A stretch of DNA of 54,541 nt from Gammaproteobacteria bacterium (GCA_029246085.1 JAQWOB010000023.1:1-54541); one strand, 5' to 3'. Shown: positions 28,978 through 38,895, numbered from the stretch's first letter. The notes: generated by a model from the letters alone, not told the origin. Numbers and translations: made by a program.

Positions 28978-30861
28978 TTACTTTTTACTACTTATTTTTA
29001 CCATATTATCCACATGGTCATTAGTAATCTTTTCTATACCAAGTGCGTCAAGACCTAATTCTGATAATATTTCATCTTGGCTTCCATGAGGTATCATTTT
29101 ATCTGGAACACCTATATTTACCAGGTTATTTTTTAACAAATATTTAGTCATAACCTCATTAACAGCAGTTCCAGCACCGCCTAGTGTGACATTGTCTTCT
29201 ACGGTAAATATATAATCATGTGTATTACAGATATCTATGATCATATCTTCATCGATAGGTTTAACAAATCTCATGTCAACCAGAGTTGCACCATTTTTCT
29301 TAGCTACTTTCTTAACAGTGTTCAATAACGTTCCAAATACAAGATAGGCTATTTTGTTTCCTTTCTCAATTATTCTAGCTTTCCCAATCTCTATAGTTGC
29401 ATGATCTAAGCTAATATCTTCTCCTTGACTATATCCTCTTGGATATCTGACTGCAGCTAATCCTTTATGCTTTTGACCAGTTGATAACATTTTCCACATC
29501 TCTAATTCATCAGATGGAGTCATAAGAACTATTTTAGGAAGAATTCTTAAGAAGGAAATATCATATATACCTTGATGAGTCTCTCCGTCAGCTCCAACTA
29601 TACCAGCCCTATCAATTGCCAATAGAATATCAAGGTCTTGTACAACAATATCATGTATTAATTGGTCATAAGCTCTTTGAAGAAAGGTCGAGTATATTGC
29701 TATAATAGGTTTTAAGCCCCCACAAGACATGCCTCCAGCTAACGTAATCGCATGTTGTTCCGCAATCCCCACATCAAAATATCTTTCTGGATATTTTTTC
29801 TCAAAATCAACAAGCCCAGAACCTTCTCTCATTGCAGGTGTAATGACTACAAGCCTAGTATCTATATTTGCAGCTTGATCTACCCACCTACTAAAAATCT
29901 CAGTATATGTTAATTTATTATTAATTTTTTTTATTTTTGGCTTGCCAGTTTTGATATCAAACGGTGTTACTCCATGGTATGAAATTGGGTTCTGTTCAGC
30001 TAACTTATATCCCTTCCCCTTTTTTGTAATTACATGAAGAATTCTGGGGCCAGATTGATCTTTTAGATTTTCTAATACATCAATTAAACCATTAACATCA
30101 TGACCATCTGTCGGCCCATAATATTTAAATCCTAGTTCTTCAAATAATAAACCCGGAGTTATAAGACCTTTTGCTTGATTTTCTACTTTTTTTGCTATCT
30201 CTTCTATTGTTTTAACTTTACTCAAAACTTTCTTGCCACTTTCTTTGAAGGATGAAAATGTTTTGCCAGTTAATATTTTAGTGAGGTATTTATGAACTGC
30301 TCCAACATTTGGGGAAATAGACATTTCATTATCATTTAGTATCACTAATATATTGGATTTAATACCACCAGCATGGCCAAGTGCTTCAAATGCCATACCT
30401 GCAGTCAAGCCTCCGTCACCAATTATTGCGATAATTTTATTATTTTTTTTATTTAGCTTTGAAGCAATTTCATATCCTATTGCTGCACTAATAGAAGTAC
30501 TTGAATGACCAGCACCAAAGGAATCATATTCGCTTTCATCTCTTTTCAGAAATCCTGATATACCATCTTTTTTTCTAAGAGAAGGCATTAATTTTTTTCT
30601 CCCAGTCAATATTTTATGCGGATAGCATTGATGCCCAATATCCCATACCAAAATATCTCTCGGTGTATCATATACATAATGAAGGGCTATCGTAATATCC
30701 ACTGTTCCAAGTCCAGCAGCTAAATGCCCGCCAGTTTGAGAAACTGATTCAATAATAAATTCCCTTAGTTCTTCTGATAGGGATGATATTTCACTTTTAG
30801 TAAGACCTTTTAAATCAGCCGGACTATTAATCATATCTAATATTTTATAATTTTCGCTCAC
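28978..30861 (-). CDS. dxs: 1-deoxy-D-xylulose-5-phosphate synthase
   Basis: VWDIGHQCYPHKILTGR; GDGGLTAGMAFEALGHAG; YYGPTDGHDV; FDVGIAEQHAITLAGGM. Confidence 0.97.
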   Translation of the reverse strand: MSENYKILDMINSPADLKGLTKSEISSLSEELREFIIESVSQTGGHLAAGLGTVDITIALHYVYDTPRDILVWDIGHQCYPHKILTGRKKLMPSLRKKDGISGFLKRDESEYDSFGAGHSSTSISAAIGYEIASKLNKKNNKIIAIIGDGGLTAGMAFEALGHAGGIKSNILVILNDNEMSISPNVGAVHKYLTKILTGKTFSSFKESGKKVLSKVKTIEEIAKKVENQAKGLITPGLLFEELGFKYYGPTDGHDVNGLIDVLENLKDQSGPRILHVITKKGKGYKLAEQNPISYHGVTPFDIKTGKPKIKKINNKLTYTEIFSRWVDQAANIDTRLVVITPAMREGSGLVDFEKKYPERYFDVGIAEQHAITLAGGMSCGGLKPIIAIYSTFLQRAYDQLIHDIVVQDLDILLAIDRAGIVGADGETHQGIYDISFLRILPKIVLMTPSDELEMWKMLSTGQKHKGLAAVRYPRGYSQGEDISLDHATIEIGKARIIEKGNKIAYLVFGTLLNTVKKVAKKNGATLVDMRFVKPIDEDMIIDICNTHDYIFTVEDNVTLGGAGTAVNEVMTKYLLKNNLVNIGVPDKMIPHGSQDEILSELGLDALGIEKITNDHVDNMVKISSKK

Positions 30862-31073
30862 TATTCTTCTATATCATCCGTGACTTGTTTGATTTTTTGC
30901 TCAGCTTCCTCTAATGCTTTTTGACATTTTTTGGATAACTCAACGCCTAGTTTATATTTTTCAATAATCTCTTCCAAGTTAAGATCTTTTGACTCAATCT
31001 CTTCTAAGATTAATTGCATTGACTTTAAATCTCTTTCAAATGTAGATAAATTGCTTTTTAATTTTTTATTCAT
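30861..31073 (-). CDS. xseB: Exodeoxyribonuclease VII small subunit
   Basis: 70 aa; TFERDLKSMQLILEEIESKDLNLEEIIEKYKLGVELSKKCQKALEEAEQKI. Confidence 0.92.
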   Translation of the reverse strand: MNKKLKSNLSTFERDLKSMQLILEEIESKDLNLEEIIEKYKLGVELSKKCQKALEEAEQKIKQVTDDIEE

Positions 31074-31085
31074 AATTATATAATA

Positions 31086-32333
31086 CTATTTTTTTGTGAC
31101 CTTTACATTCTTTACGAAATTATTACTCACTTCAATCATTTCATATATGAAGCCATCTTTTTCAAATGTAATGCCTTTTGACGGGATATTTTCTAAGCAT
31201 TCTAGTATATAACCATTCACTGTTTTTGCTATATTTTCAGATAGTTTCCATCCTAAGATTTTATTAAGCTCTCTAATTTGAATACCTCCCTCTATGAGAT
31301 ATATATTGTTTTTGATTTTAATAATTCCTTTATGTTTCTCTTCATCTCTATATTCGCCTACAATCTCTTCAAGAATATCATCTAATGTGACTACTCCTTT
31401 TACATCCCCATACTCATCTATCACAAATCCAATTCTTTTTCTTTCTTTCTTGAATTCTATGAGCTGACTTGTTAGAGATGTATCTTCTGGAATAAAGTAG
31501 GGTGCATTAATATTACTTATAATTTTTTCTTTTGTGATGCCTCCGCTTATTAGCATTTGAATTACTTTTCTTTTATGAAGAAAGCCTAAAAGCTTATTAA
31601 ATTCATTTCTATATATTGGGATTCTTGAGTATTTACAATTTAAAATTTCTTCAGATATTTTTTTAAGATCATCATTAATGTCAACGGCTACTAATATACT
31701 TCTTGGTATCATTGCATCTTCAATTTTAACTTTTTCTAAATCAAGCATATTTACTATCATATCTTCATGACTTTTTGGTATTTTCTTACTCGACTCTTTT
31801 ACAATTAGCTTTATTTCATCTTTAGTTAATAATTCCTGATTAACATTTTCAGGATTTACACCAAATATTCTCAGCAGGATTTTTGCAATTAAATTAATAA
31901 TAAGAACTATTGGGCTAAATAACTTCATTAAAGGATAAACTATCCATGATACTGGATATGCAATTTTATCTGGATAAAGAGCAGCAAATGTTTTTGGTGT
32001 TACTTCTGCAAAAATTAATATTACGATAGTTAGCATTATAACAGATATGGCAACGCCTGCTTCTCCATATAATTGAATTGCTATTAAAGTACTTATAGCA
32101 GATGCTAAAATATTCACAAAATTATTCATTAATAAAATTAAACCTAATGTTTTGTCAGGATTGGCAACTAAGAAATGAACTCTGGCTGCAGACTTATCAC
32201 CTGTCTTAAATTTATGTTTTAACTTATATCTATTAACACTCATTAAAGATGTTTCAGCTCCAGAAAAAAACGCAGAAAGCAAAAGTAGTATAAAAAGAAT
32301 TATAAATAGATTTTCAATTGTAATATTAGTCAT
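31086..32333 (-). CDS. CorB/CorC-type CNNM + CBS domain transporter-associated protein
   Basis: DUF21 TM region (LSAFFSGAETSLMSVNRYKLKH), CBS region (IPIYRNEFNKLLGFLHKRKV), GVVTLDDILEEIVGEYRDE. Confidence 0.92.
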   Translation of the reverse strand: MTNITIENLFIILFILLLLSAFFSGAETSLMSVNRYKLKHKFKTGDKSAARVHFLVANPDKTLGLILLMNNFVNILASAISTLIAIQLYGEAGVAISVIMLTIVILIFAEVTPKTFAALYPDKIAYPVSWIVYPLMKLFSPIVLIINLIAKILLRIFGVNPENVNQELLTKDEIKLIVKESSKKIPKSHEDMIVNMLDLEKVKIEDAMIPRSILVAVDINDDLKKISEEILNCKYSRIPIYRNEFNKLLGFLHKRKVIQMLISGGITKEKIISNINAPYFIPEDTSLTSQLIEFKKERKRIGFVIDEYGDVKGVVTLDDILEEIVGEYRDEEKHKGIIKIKNNIYLIEGGIQIRELNKILGWKLSENIAKTVNGYILECLENIPSKGITFEKDGFIYEMIEVSNNFVKNVKVTKK

Positions 32334-32357
32334 AATGGATTGGTTAAATTATATACG

Positions 32358-33143
32358 TTAATAAATCTCAAAAAATAGTTTAGTTCCAAGATAGGCTACA
32401 AACAAGAAAGACATACCAATTAAAGTGAAACTTGTTGCCTTCCTACCTCGAACACCTTTAGAAAATCTGCTATATATTAGGTACGAATATGTTATCCATG
32501 CAATTATTGAAAATAATATCTTTTCTAGCAAGCCTGGATGTTTATCCATAGAAACAAATGGAGCTCCGCTTAGCAATGATAATGTAAGCAAAATAAATCC
32601 AAAAATAATTAAATCAAACATTACTTTCTCCATTTTCTCTATTGGAGGCAATATTGTAAGAAATAATGAGTCTGTCACATCTTTAAGTTTCTTTTCTTGA
32701 TAGCGCAATAATATTGCCTGAATGGCTCCTAGAGCAAGAAAACCATAAGAAGCTATAGAAACTATTATATGCATTCTTAAGCCTGGGTCTATAAATCCTA
32801 GGTTAGTATTATCTTTATATGCCATAGATATTAAGACTGCAACAGCAGTTAGAGGCAATAAGACCAAGCCGAGATGTTTAATTGGCTTTGTAAACATAAA
32901 TAGAAAAAATAGATAGTTAACTATAAGAAATGTTATCTCTAGTGATGTGATGAAATTAAATTTTTGATAAACATCGCTAACAAGAGAGTAGTTATAAATA
33001 CTGAATAAAAGCAGACTTAAGAAGAAAATAACATCAAAAGATATTTTTTTATAAAAATTATATTCTTCTTCAATTAGCACATATTTAATGCTTAGAGTTG
33101 ATAATATATAACCAGTTATAGTTAATGTGCCTAATAGTTCCAT
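32358..33143 (-). CDS. CcsA-like cytochrome c assembly membrane protein (YpjD family)
   Basis: 8-TM-type; LRMHIIVSIASYGFLALGAIQAILLRYQE; WITYSYLIYSRFSKGVRGRKATSFTLIG. Confidence 0.88.
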   Translation of the reverse strand: MELLGTLTITGYILSTLSIKYVLIEEEYNFYKKISFDVIFFLSLLLFSIYNYSLVSDVYQKFNFITSLEITFLIVNYLFFLFMFTKPIKHLGLVLLPLTAVAVLISMAYKDNTNLGFIDPGLRMHIIVSIASYGFLALGAIQAILLRYQEKKLKDVTDSLFLTILPPIEKMEKVMFDLIIFGFILLTLSLLSGAPFVSMDKHPGLLEKILFSIIAWITYSYLIYSRFSKGVRGRKATSFTLIGMSFLFVAYLGTKLFFEIY

Positions 33144-33329
33144 TTTATTACAGTTTGAGCAAATATATTATATTAGCCTATATCTAGGAATTAGATAGCT
33201 ATTAAATATCTTTATAACGAGATTAACTCGCTATTTCTATGATGATAGCAAATTTAATACATAAAAATACCTAGATATCTGATTATTACAAGATTTCCAA
33301 TAAAATAACTAACTAGTTGCAATAAGTAG

Positions 33330-33338
33330 TGATATAAT
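33330..33338 (+). promoter_or_regulatory. Putative extended -10 promoter (TGATATAAT) for rpsP operon
   Basis: TG-A-TATAAT about 35 nt upstream of the rpsP start; RBS AAGGAG at 33355-33360. Confidence 0.6.
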
Positions 33339-33373
33339 TTGGCTGTTTCTAATGAAGGAGATATTTAAAGATT

Positions 33374-33793
33374 ATGGTTAGAATTAGATTATCAAGAGGC
33401 GGAGCCAAGAAAAGACCTTATTATCACATAGTGGTAATGGATCAAAGAAATAGACGTGATGGCAGAAGCTTAGAAAGAATTGGCAGCTATGATCCTGCGC
33501 TTGAAACCGAAGACAGAATTAAGATTGATATTGAAAGATTAGATTACTGGGTGTCAAAGGGAGCTCAAATTAGTGATCGCGTAAAATATCTTAAAAAATA
33601 CTCATTAGACCCTGAAAATATCAAAACACGTGAAAAAATTAAATCTGTGCAGCTAGAAAAAGTTAAACAAAAAAGATTATCCAAAAAAGAAGCAGAAGCT
33701 GAACCAGTAGTTGAAGCAAAAGCAGAAGCTGAACCAGTAGTTGAAGCAAAAGCAGAGGCGGAAACTAAGCCGGCTGAAAATACAGAAAAGTAA
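33374..33793 (+). CDS. rpsP: 30S ribosomal protein S16 with acidic C-terminal extension
   Basis: MVRIRLSRGGAKKRPYYHIVVMDQRNRRDGR; AEAEPVVEAK tail. Confidence 0.97.
   Translation: MVRIRLSRGGAKKRPYYHIVVMDQRNRRDGRSLERIGSYDPALETEDRIKIDIERLDYWVSKGAQISDRVKYLKKYSLDPENIKTREKIKSVQLEKVKQKRLSKKEAEAEPVVEAKAEAEPVVEAKAEAETKPAENTEK
33691..33750 (+). repeat. Perfect 30-bp tandem duplication inside rpsP
   Basis: agcagaagctgaaccagtagttgaagcaaa at 33691-33720 and again at 33721-33750. Confidence 0.97.
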
Positions 33794-33800
33794 ATCATAA

Positions 33801-34304
33801 ATGTCATATGACAATCACATTATTGTCGGCAAGATACTCACTACACATGGCATAAAAGGGTGGCTTACGATAGGATCCTTCACATCTAATCCTGAAGATG
33901 TATTCAAATATAACCTTAAAGTAGTAATAGATAATAAGTTTAAACAGCTAGTGGTAACTGAGTATAATCTCATGCCAAAAAAAATCATAATGAAATTAGA
34001 AGATGTAGATTCCATTGAATCATGTAATAAATATATGAATCTCGATTTATATACACTTATGGATGAATTGCCAGAAGTAGAAAGTAATGAGTATTACTGG
34101 CATGATCTAATAGGATGCGCCGTATTTAATGAGAACAATATTTTATTAGGAGTTGCTGACAGCTTATTTACTAGTGGGGATACCGATATACTTGTTGTGA
34201 AGAATGATAATGCACAAAAAGAAACTCTAATACCTTTTTTAAAATCTAATATAGTTAGTGTTATAGATGGTAAAATTATTGTCAGGTGGAAGAGTGAAAT
34301 TTAA
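33801..34304 (+). CDS. rimM: Ribosome maturation factor RimM
   Basis: IVGKILTTHGIKGWLTIGSFT; YYWHDLIGCAV; ETLIPFLKSNIVSVI. Confidence 0.95.
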   Translation: MSYDNHIIVGKILTTHGIKGWLTIGSFTSNPEDVFKYNLKVVIDNKFKQLVVTEYNLMPKKIIMKLEDVDSIESCNKYMNLDLYTLMDELPEVESNEYYWHDLIGCAVFNENNILLGVADSLFTSGDTDILVVKNDNAQKETLIPFLKSNIVSVIDGKIIVRWKSEI

Positions 34305-35034
34305 TATTCTTACGATATTTCCAGAATTAATTACTATGTTTTCTAAGACAGGATTCATTAAAAGAACTATCTCGGAAAATATTATTGACATGAATATTGT
34401 TGATATTAGGGAATATTCTGACAATATTCATAAAAGAGTTGATGATAAAACATATGGGGGTGGACCTGGTATGGTATTACAATATCCGCCTATCAAGAGT
34501 GCGATTCATAACCTTAAAGATAGAGGTCATATAGTATATCTCTCGCCGCAAGGCCAAGTATTAACACAAGAAAAACTTAACTCCCTGTCTAGCTTTAATC
34601 AGATTACCTTTCTATGTGGTAGGTATGAAGGCATAGATCAAAGAGTTTTAGATGAATTAGTAGATGAAGAAATATCTCTTGGCGACTATGTGATATCGGG
34701 TGGTGAGATTGGATGTATGGCTATAATTGAAGGAATTACTAGATTAATACCTGGTGCGATAGATGACCTTGAATCAGTTAAACAAGACTCCTTTCAAAAT
34801 GGCATTTTAGACCACCCGCATTATACGAGACCTGACAATATAGATGGCAAAAAGGTACCAGAAGTACTATCTAGTGGCGACCATGGAAGAATAGCAAAGT
34901 GGAGAAAGAAGCAAGCATTGGGAGTCACATGGACAAAGAGACCTGAATTGTTAAAAAACGTGAAACTTTCAAAAGAAGATGATAAACTCCTCAAAGAATA
35001 TATAGCTGAGTTTAAAGAAAATGAGCATAAATAA
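34294..35034 (+). CDS. trmD: tRNA (guanine37-N1)-methyltransferase
   Basis: [62 protein letters not shown] start probable. Confidence 0.96.
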   Translation: MKFNILTIFPELITMFSKTGFIKRTISENIIDMNIVDIREYSDNIHKRVDDKTYGGGPGMVLQYPPIKSAIHNLKDRGHIVYLSPQGQVLTQEKLNSLSSFNQITFLCGRYEGIDQRVLDELVDEEISLGDYVISGGEIGCMAIIEGITRLIPGAIDDLESVKQDSFQNGILDHPHYTRPDNIDGKKVPEVLSSGDHGRIAKWRKKQALGVTWTKRPELLKNVKLSKEDDKLLKEYIAEFKENEHK

Positions 35035-35371
35035 GATAATAGACAAAATAGAGTCAGAGCAATTAACATCGCATCCTAAATTTTCAAGTGGTGATACTGT
35101 TGAAGTATCAGTCAAAGTAAAAGAAGGCAAACGTGAAAGAATACAGCTTTATGAAGGTATAGTCATAGCTAAAAAAAATAGAGGTATTAACTCATCTTTT
35201 ACTGTTAGAAAAATATCTTATGGTGAAGGAGTTGAGAGAGTATTTCAGTTACATAGCAAGGTCATTTCTGGTATAAAAGTTAAAAGAAGTGGAAGTGTTC
35301 GTAGAGCAAAATTATACTACTTAAGAGAGTTATCTGGAAAATCTGCTAGAATAAAAGAAAAACTAAACTAA
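35021..35371 (+). CDS. rplS: 50S ribosomal protein L19
   Basis: [52 protein letters not shown]. Confidence 0.98.
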   Translation: MSINKIIDKIESEQLTSHPKFSSGDTVEVSVKVKEGKRERIQLYEGIVIAKKNRGINSSFTVRKISYGEGVERVFQLHSKVISGIKVKRSGSVRRAKLYYLRELSGKSARIKEKLN

Positions 35372-35383
35372 GTTTAAGATCTT

Positions 35384-35830
35384 TTGAATACTGTATTTAT
35401 AGCTTTGGGTAGCAATCTAGATAATCCCGTTTACCATGTTGAAAAAGGAATAGTAGATATAAGTCATCTTCCTGAAACAGAAGTAACAAAAGAATCGTCT
35501 CTTCATAAATCAAAGCCTGTTGGCCCACAAAATCAGCCTGATTATATAAATGCAGTAATAAAAATAATTACAAACTATGAGCCACTTCCCTTATTGGATG
35601 TTTTGCAAGATATTGAGAATAAACATCACCGCAAGAGGGCAGAAAGATGGGGTCCTAGAACCTTAGACTTAGATATACTCATGTATAATGATTTAATAAT
35701 TAATCATGAGCGGCTAGTAATACCACATCCTGAAATGATTAATAGAGAGTTTGTGTTAATTCCTTTGAAAGAGATAACGAATTATGATTTCATCATTCCA
35801 AAGTATGGTAAGTTATTACAATATATTTAA
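35384..35830 (+). CDS. folK: 2-amino-4-hydroxy-6-hydroxymethyldihydropteridine diphosphokinase
   Basis: FIALGSNLDNP; HHRKRAERWGPRTLDLDILMYND; IPHPEMINREFVLIPL; TTG start. Confidence 0.96.
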   Translation: MNTVFIALGSNLDNPVYHVEKGIVDISHLPETEVTKESSLHKSKPVGPQNQPDYINAVIKIITNYEPLPLLDVLQDIENKHHRKRAERWGPRTLDLDILMYNDLIINHERLVIPHPEMINREFVLIPLKEITNYDFIIPKYGKLLQYI

Positions 35831-35842
35831 TAAAAAAATAAT

Positions 35843-36505
35843 ATGAAAAATAAATATAAATCTATTGTTATTGAGGGTCCTATAGGCGTTGGAAAGACTA
35901 CGCTTGCAACAAAGCTTTCTAGTAGTCTAGAAAGCAAGCTCATGTTAGAAAGTTTTTCTGAAAATCCTTTTCTTGAAAAATTTTATAAAGATGTTGGTAA
36001 ATTTAATAAATATACAAAGACAAGTAAATATGCTTTAGCTACTCAGTTATACTTCCTCTTACAAAGGGTTGATGAGTTTAATAGCAAGGAGTATCAGGCC
36101 ATAAAAAGGCATAACATTGTCTCGGATTACTTTATTGAAAAAGACAAACTTTTTGCAAAAACAATTTTATCTTCAGATGAGTATCTTTTATATAATAGAG
36201 TGCATGAGGGGCTCAAGCTTGATATTGAGAAGCCTGGTTTAGTAATTTATCTGCAGACAGATGCGCAAACACTTATTAGTAGAATAAAAGAAAGAGGGGT
36301 GAAATTTGAAGGGAATATTACTGAATCTTATCTCCAAAAAATTATTGACTCATATACTGAGTTTTTTCATTCTTACAAGGACTCACCTTTATTAATAATT
36401 AATACATCTAATGTTAATGTCAATGACTCGCATGATTATGCCATGCTATTAGAAGAGATTAATAAAGATATAAAAGGTAAAATATATTTCAATCCAGTAT
36501 CTTAG
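35843..36505 (+). CDS. Deoxynucleoside kinase family protein
   Basis: IVIEGPIGVGKTTLATKLSSSL; SDYFIEKDKLFA; LVIYLQTDAQTLISRIKERG. Confidence 0.92.
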   Translation: MKNKYKSIVIEGPIGVGKTTLATKLSSSLESKLMLESFSENPFLEKFYKDVGKFNKYTKTSKYALATQLYFLLQRVDEFNSKEYQAIKRHNIVSDYFIEKDKLFAKTILSSDEYLLYNRVHEGLKLDIEKPGLVIYLQTDAQTLISRIKERGVKFEGNITESYLQKIIDSYTEFFHSYKDSPLLIINTSNVNVNDSHDYAMLLEEINKDIKGKIYFNPVS

Positions 36506-36517
36506 CGAGCATAGTGT

Positions 36518-37291
36518 ATGCCTAAAATTTCTTTAAAAAAAATTAACTCTTTAAAAAAAAATAAAATTGGTATAAGCGCTCTTACATCATATGATGCTAG
36601 TTTCGCTAAATTAGCCGATAATTGTGGAATAGATATAATATTAGTTGGTGACTCTTTAGGAGAGGTTATTCAGGGAAACTCTAATACTCACTCAGTAACA
36701 ATGGATGATATGTGTTACCACACTAGAATAGTGTCTAGGGGAATTAAAAAAGCATTCCTTATTGCTGATATGCCAAAAAATTCATATAAAACCAAGAATC
36801 AAGCTCTTAAGAATGCCAAGAAATTAGTTGCAAAAAATATGGCCGATATGGTTAAAATTGAATTTAAAGAAAAGGATATAGAGATTGTTGAGCATTTAAT
36901 ATCGCATGAAATTTTAGTATGTGCGCATATTGGTATTTTGCCGCAAACTATTAAGAATAAATCTGACTATAAGAAAATTGGAAAGACTAGAGATGAAGAA
37001 AACCGTTTAATTAATGAAGCCATGCTTATTGAAAAATTAGGATCCCAGATGCTTATAGTTGAATGTGTAGATGAACAGGTTGCAAGGAAAATATCTGAGA
37101 AATTACATATTCCTACAATTGGAATTGGGTCAGGTAAAAGTTGTGATGGTCAGATTAGAGTAATTTATGATATCTTTGAAATAAGTTTCAATGGAGTTCC
37201 CGGATTTCTTAAATCTAAAAATACAAAATTAAATCCTATGAAAATAATTTTGGAAAAATATATTAAAAATATTAATAAATATAAACTTTAA
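36518..37291 (+). CDS. panB: 3-methyl-2-oxobutanoate hydroxymethyltransferase
   Basis: ALTSYDASFAKLAD; ILVGDSLGEVIQGNSNTHSVTMDDM; IGIGSGKSCDGQIRVIYD. Confidence 0.96.
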   Translation: MPKISLKKINSLKKNKIGISALTSYDASFAKLADNCGIDIILVGDSLGEVIQGNSNTHSVTMDDMCYHTRIVSRGIKKAFLIADMPKNSYKTKNQALKNAKKLVAKNMADMVKIEFKEKDIEIVEHLISHEILVCAHIGILPQTIKNKSDYKKIGKTRDEENRLINEAMLIEKLGSQMLIVECVDEQVARKISEKLHIPTIGIGSGKSCDGQIRVIYDIFEISFNGVPGFLKSKNTKLNPMKIILEKYIKNINKYKL

Positions 37292-37292
37292 A

Positions 37293-38141
37293 TTGAAAAT
37301 AATTACATCCATTAAAGATCAAACAGATTATTGTAATTCTCTTAGAAAGAAAGGAGAAAGTATTTCATTAATCCCAACTATGGGAAACCTTCATAAGGGG
37401 CATGAAAGTCTTCTTTTTGATCCTAGCTATATAAAAAATAAAAAAATTGTATCATTATTTGTTAACCCACTTCAGTTTAACAATTCAGATGATTACAAAA
37501 ATTATCCTAAATCCATTGATGCTGATATTGAAATATTAGAAAAGAATAAGGTAGATTGCTTATTCATGCCTTCAGAAGATGAAATACTGGGGGATATTAG
37601 CGAATCAGAATCTTTTGACCTTCCTGAACACATGAATATATTGTGTGGAAAATATAGAGATGGGCATTTTCTTGGTGTTTTTAAAATTATTAAGCAGCTA
37701 TTTAAAATTGTAAGACCAACAGCAGCTTATTTTGGAAAAAAAGATTATCAGCAACTAATTATGATTAATCATATTGCTAAAGAATATTTTAAGAATGAAA
37801 TAAAAATAGTTGCCTGTGATACGATACGTGAAGATAATGGGCTAGCTATGAGTTCTAGGAATAATAGGATGACAAAATCACAAAGAAATATTGCGTCATT
37901 TGTATATAAAAAATTAGTTGTTCTGAGAGAGATTATAAAGACTGATAAAAATTATAATTTCAAAGAACTCCAGAAAATCTCTATAAAGGAATTATCTATA
38001 ATTGGTATTAAAATTGAGTATTTAGAATTATTGTCCTCTAATAATTTTTCTGTAATACAAAAAGATGATACTGATAATCTGATGTTATTTGTAGCATTTT
38101 ATATATCAGGAGTTAGATTAATTGATAATATTGAGGTATAA
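37293..38141 (+). CDS. panC: Pantothenate synthetase
   Basis: LIPTMGNLHKGHESLL; VNPLQFNNSDDYKNYP; AAYFGKKDYQQL; GLAMSSRNNRM; TTG start. Confidence 0.96.
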   Translation: MKIITSIKDQTDYCNSLRKKGESISLIPTMGNLHKGHESLLFDPSYIKNKKIVSLFVNPLQFNNSDDYKNYPKSIDADIEILEKNKVDCLFMPSEDEILGDISESESFDLPEHMNILCGKYRDGHFLGVFKIIKQLFKIVRPTAAYFGKKDYQQLIMINHIAKEYFKNEIKIVACDTIREDNGLAMSSRNNRMTKSQRNIASFVYKKLVVLREIIKTDKNYNFKELQKISIKELSIIGIKIEYLELLSSNNFSVIQKDDTDNLMLFVAFYISGVRLIDNIEV

Positions 38142-38166
38142 TTTATTCAACTATAAAGTGTAACCG

Positions 38167-38550
38167 ATGAAAAAATCATTCTTAAGCTCGAAAATACATA
38201 AAGCTACTGTTACTGATTCTCAATTAGATTATGAAGGGTCTTGTGAGATAGATGTCTCCTTATTAAATGCAGCGGGTATAAGTGTTTATGAAAAAATTGA
38301 TATATATAACATCACAAATGGTGAGCGCTTTACTACATATGCAATTGAAGGCAAAGCAGAAACAGGAAATATTTGTATAAATGGTGCCTGCTGCCACAAA
38401 GCTTCAATTGGTGACAAAATCATTATATGCACCTATGTGGATATTGATAGCAAAGAAATAAAAAACCATAAACCAAAAGTTATTCATGTAGATGGTCAGA
38501 ATAGAATATTAGATTTGAATGCTTATGAGAATGTTAGTTTAGTAGAGTGA
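38167..38550 (+). CDS. panD: Aspartate 1-decarboxylase
   Basis: SKIHKATVTDSQLDYEGSCEID; ICINGACCHKASIGDKIIICTY. Confidence 0.93.
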   Translation: MKKSFLSSKIHKATVTDSQLDYEGSCEIDVSLLNAAGISVYEKIDIYNITNGERFTTYAIEGKAETGNICINGACCHKASIGDKIIICTYVDIDSKEIKNHKPKVIHVDGQNRILDLNAYENVSLVE

Positions 38551-38895
38551 ATGTATGTTTATATGAGTGAATTAATCAATATTAATGATATTGGTGGAAG
38601 CATAACTAAAGAAGATGAACGTTATGTTGTAAAAGATAACAACTTGCTAAAGAATCTTGTTGTTAGTAGTACAGATTTAAAGCCACTGAAAAGTACTTCT
38701 GGGCATGAACATAAAGGCCAAGAAGAAGTATATTTTTTTGTAAAAGGTAACGGCAGAATGGAATTAGATGGAAAGGAAATTAATGTTGATGTTGGTGATA
38801 CTGTTCTAATTGAGGATGGTGTTTTCCATAGAGTGCATGCTGGATCGAAAGGTTGTTATTTTGTTTGTGTTTTTGATGGGAAAAGATCCCATTAA
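38551..38895 (+). CDS. Small cupin-domain protein
   Basis: GHEHKGQEEVYFFVKGNGRMELDGKEINVDVGDTVLIEDGVFHRV. Confidence 0.9.
   Translation: MYVYMSELININDIGGSITKEDERYVVKDNNLLKNLVVSSTDLKPLKSTSGHEHKGQEEVYFFVKGNGRMELDGKEINVDVGDTVLIEDGVFHRVHAGSKGCYFVCVFDGKRSH

Noticed and set aside
33691-33750. Direct repeats as a CRISPR or mobile-element signal
   Set aside because: Only two contiguous 30-bp copies, in frame in rpsP with no spacers. No CRISPR array, transposase or integrase was recognised anywhere in the window.
33565-33807. Minus-strand Ser/Ala-rich ORF (SASAFASTTG repeats)
   Set aside because: Antisense of the rpsP tandem repeat, not an independent repeat protein.
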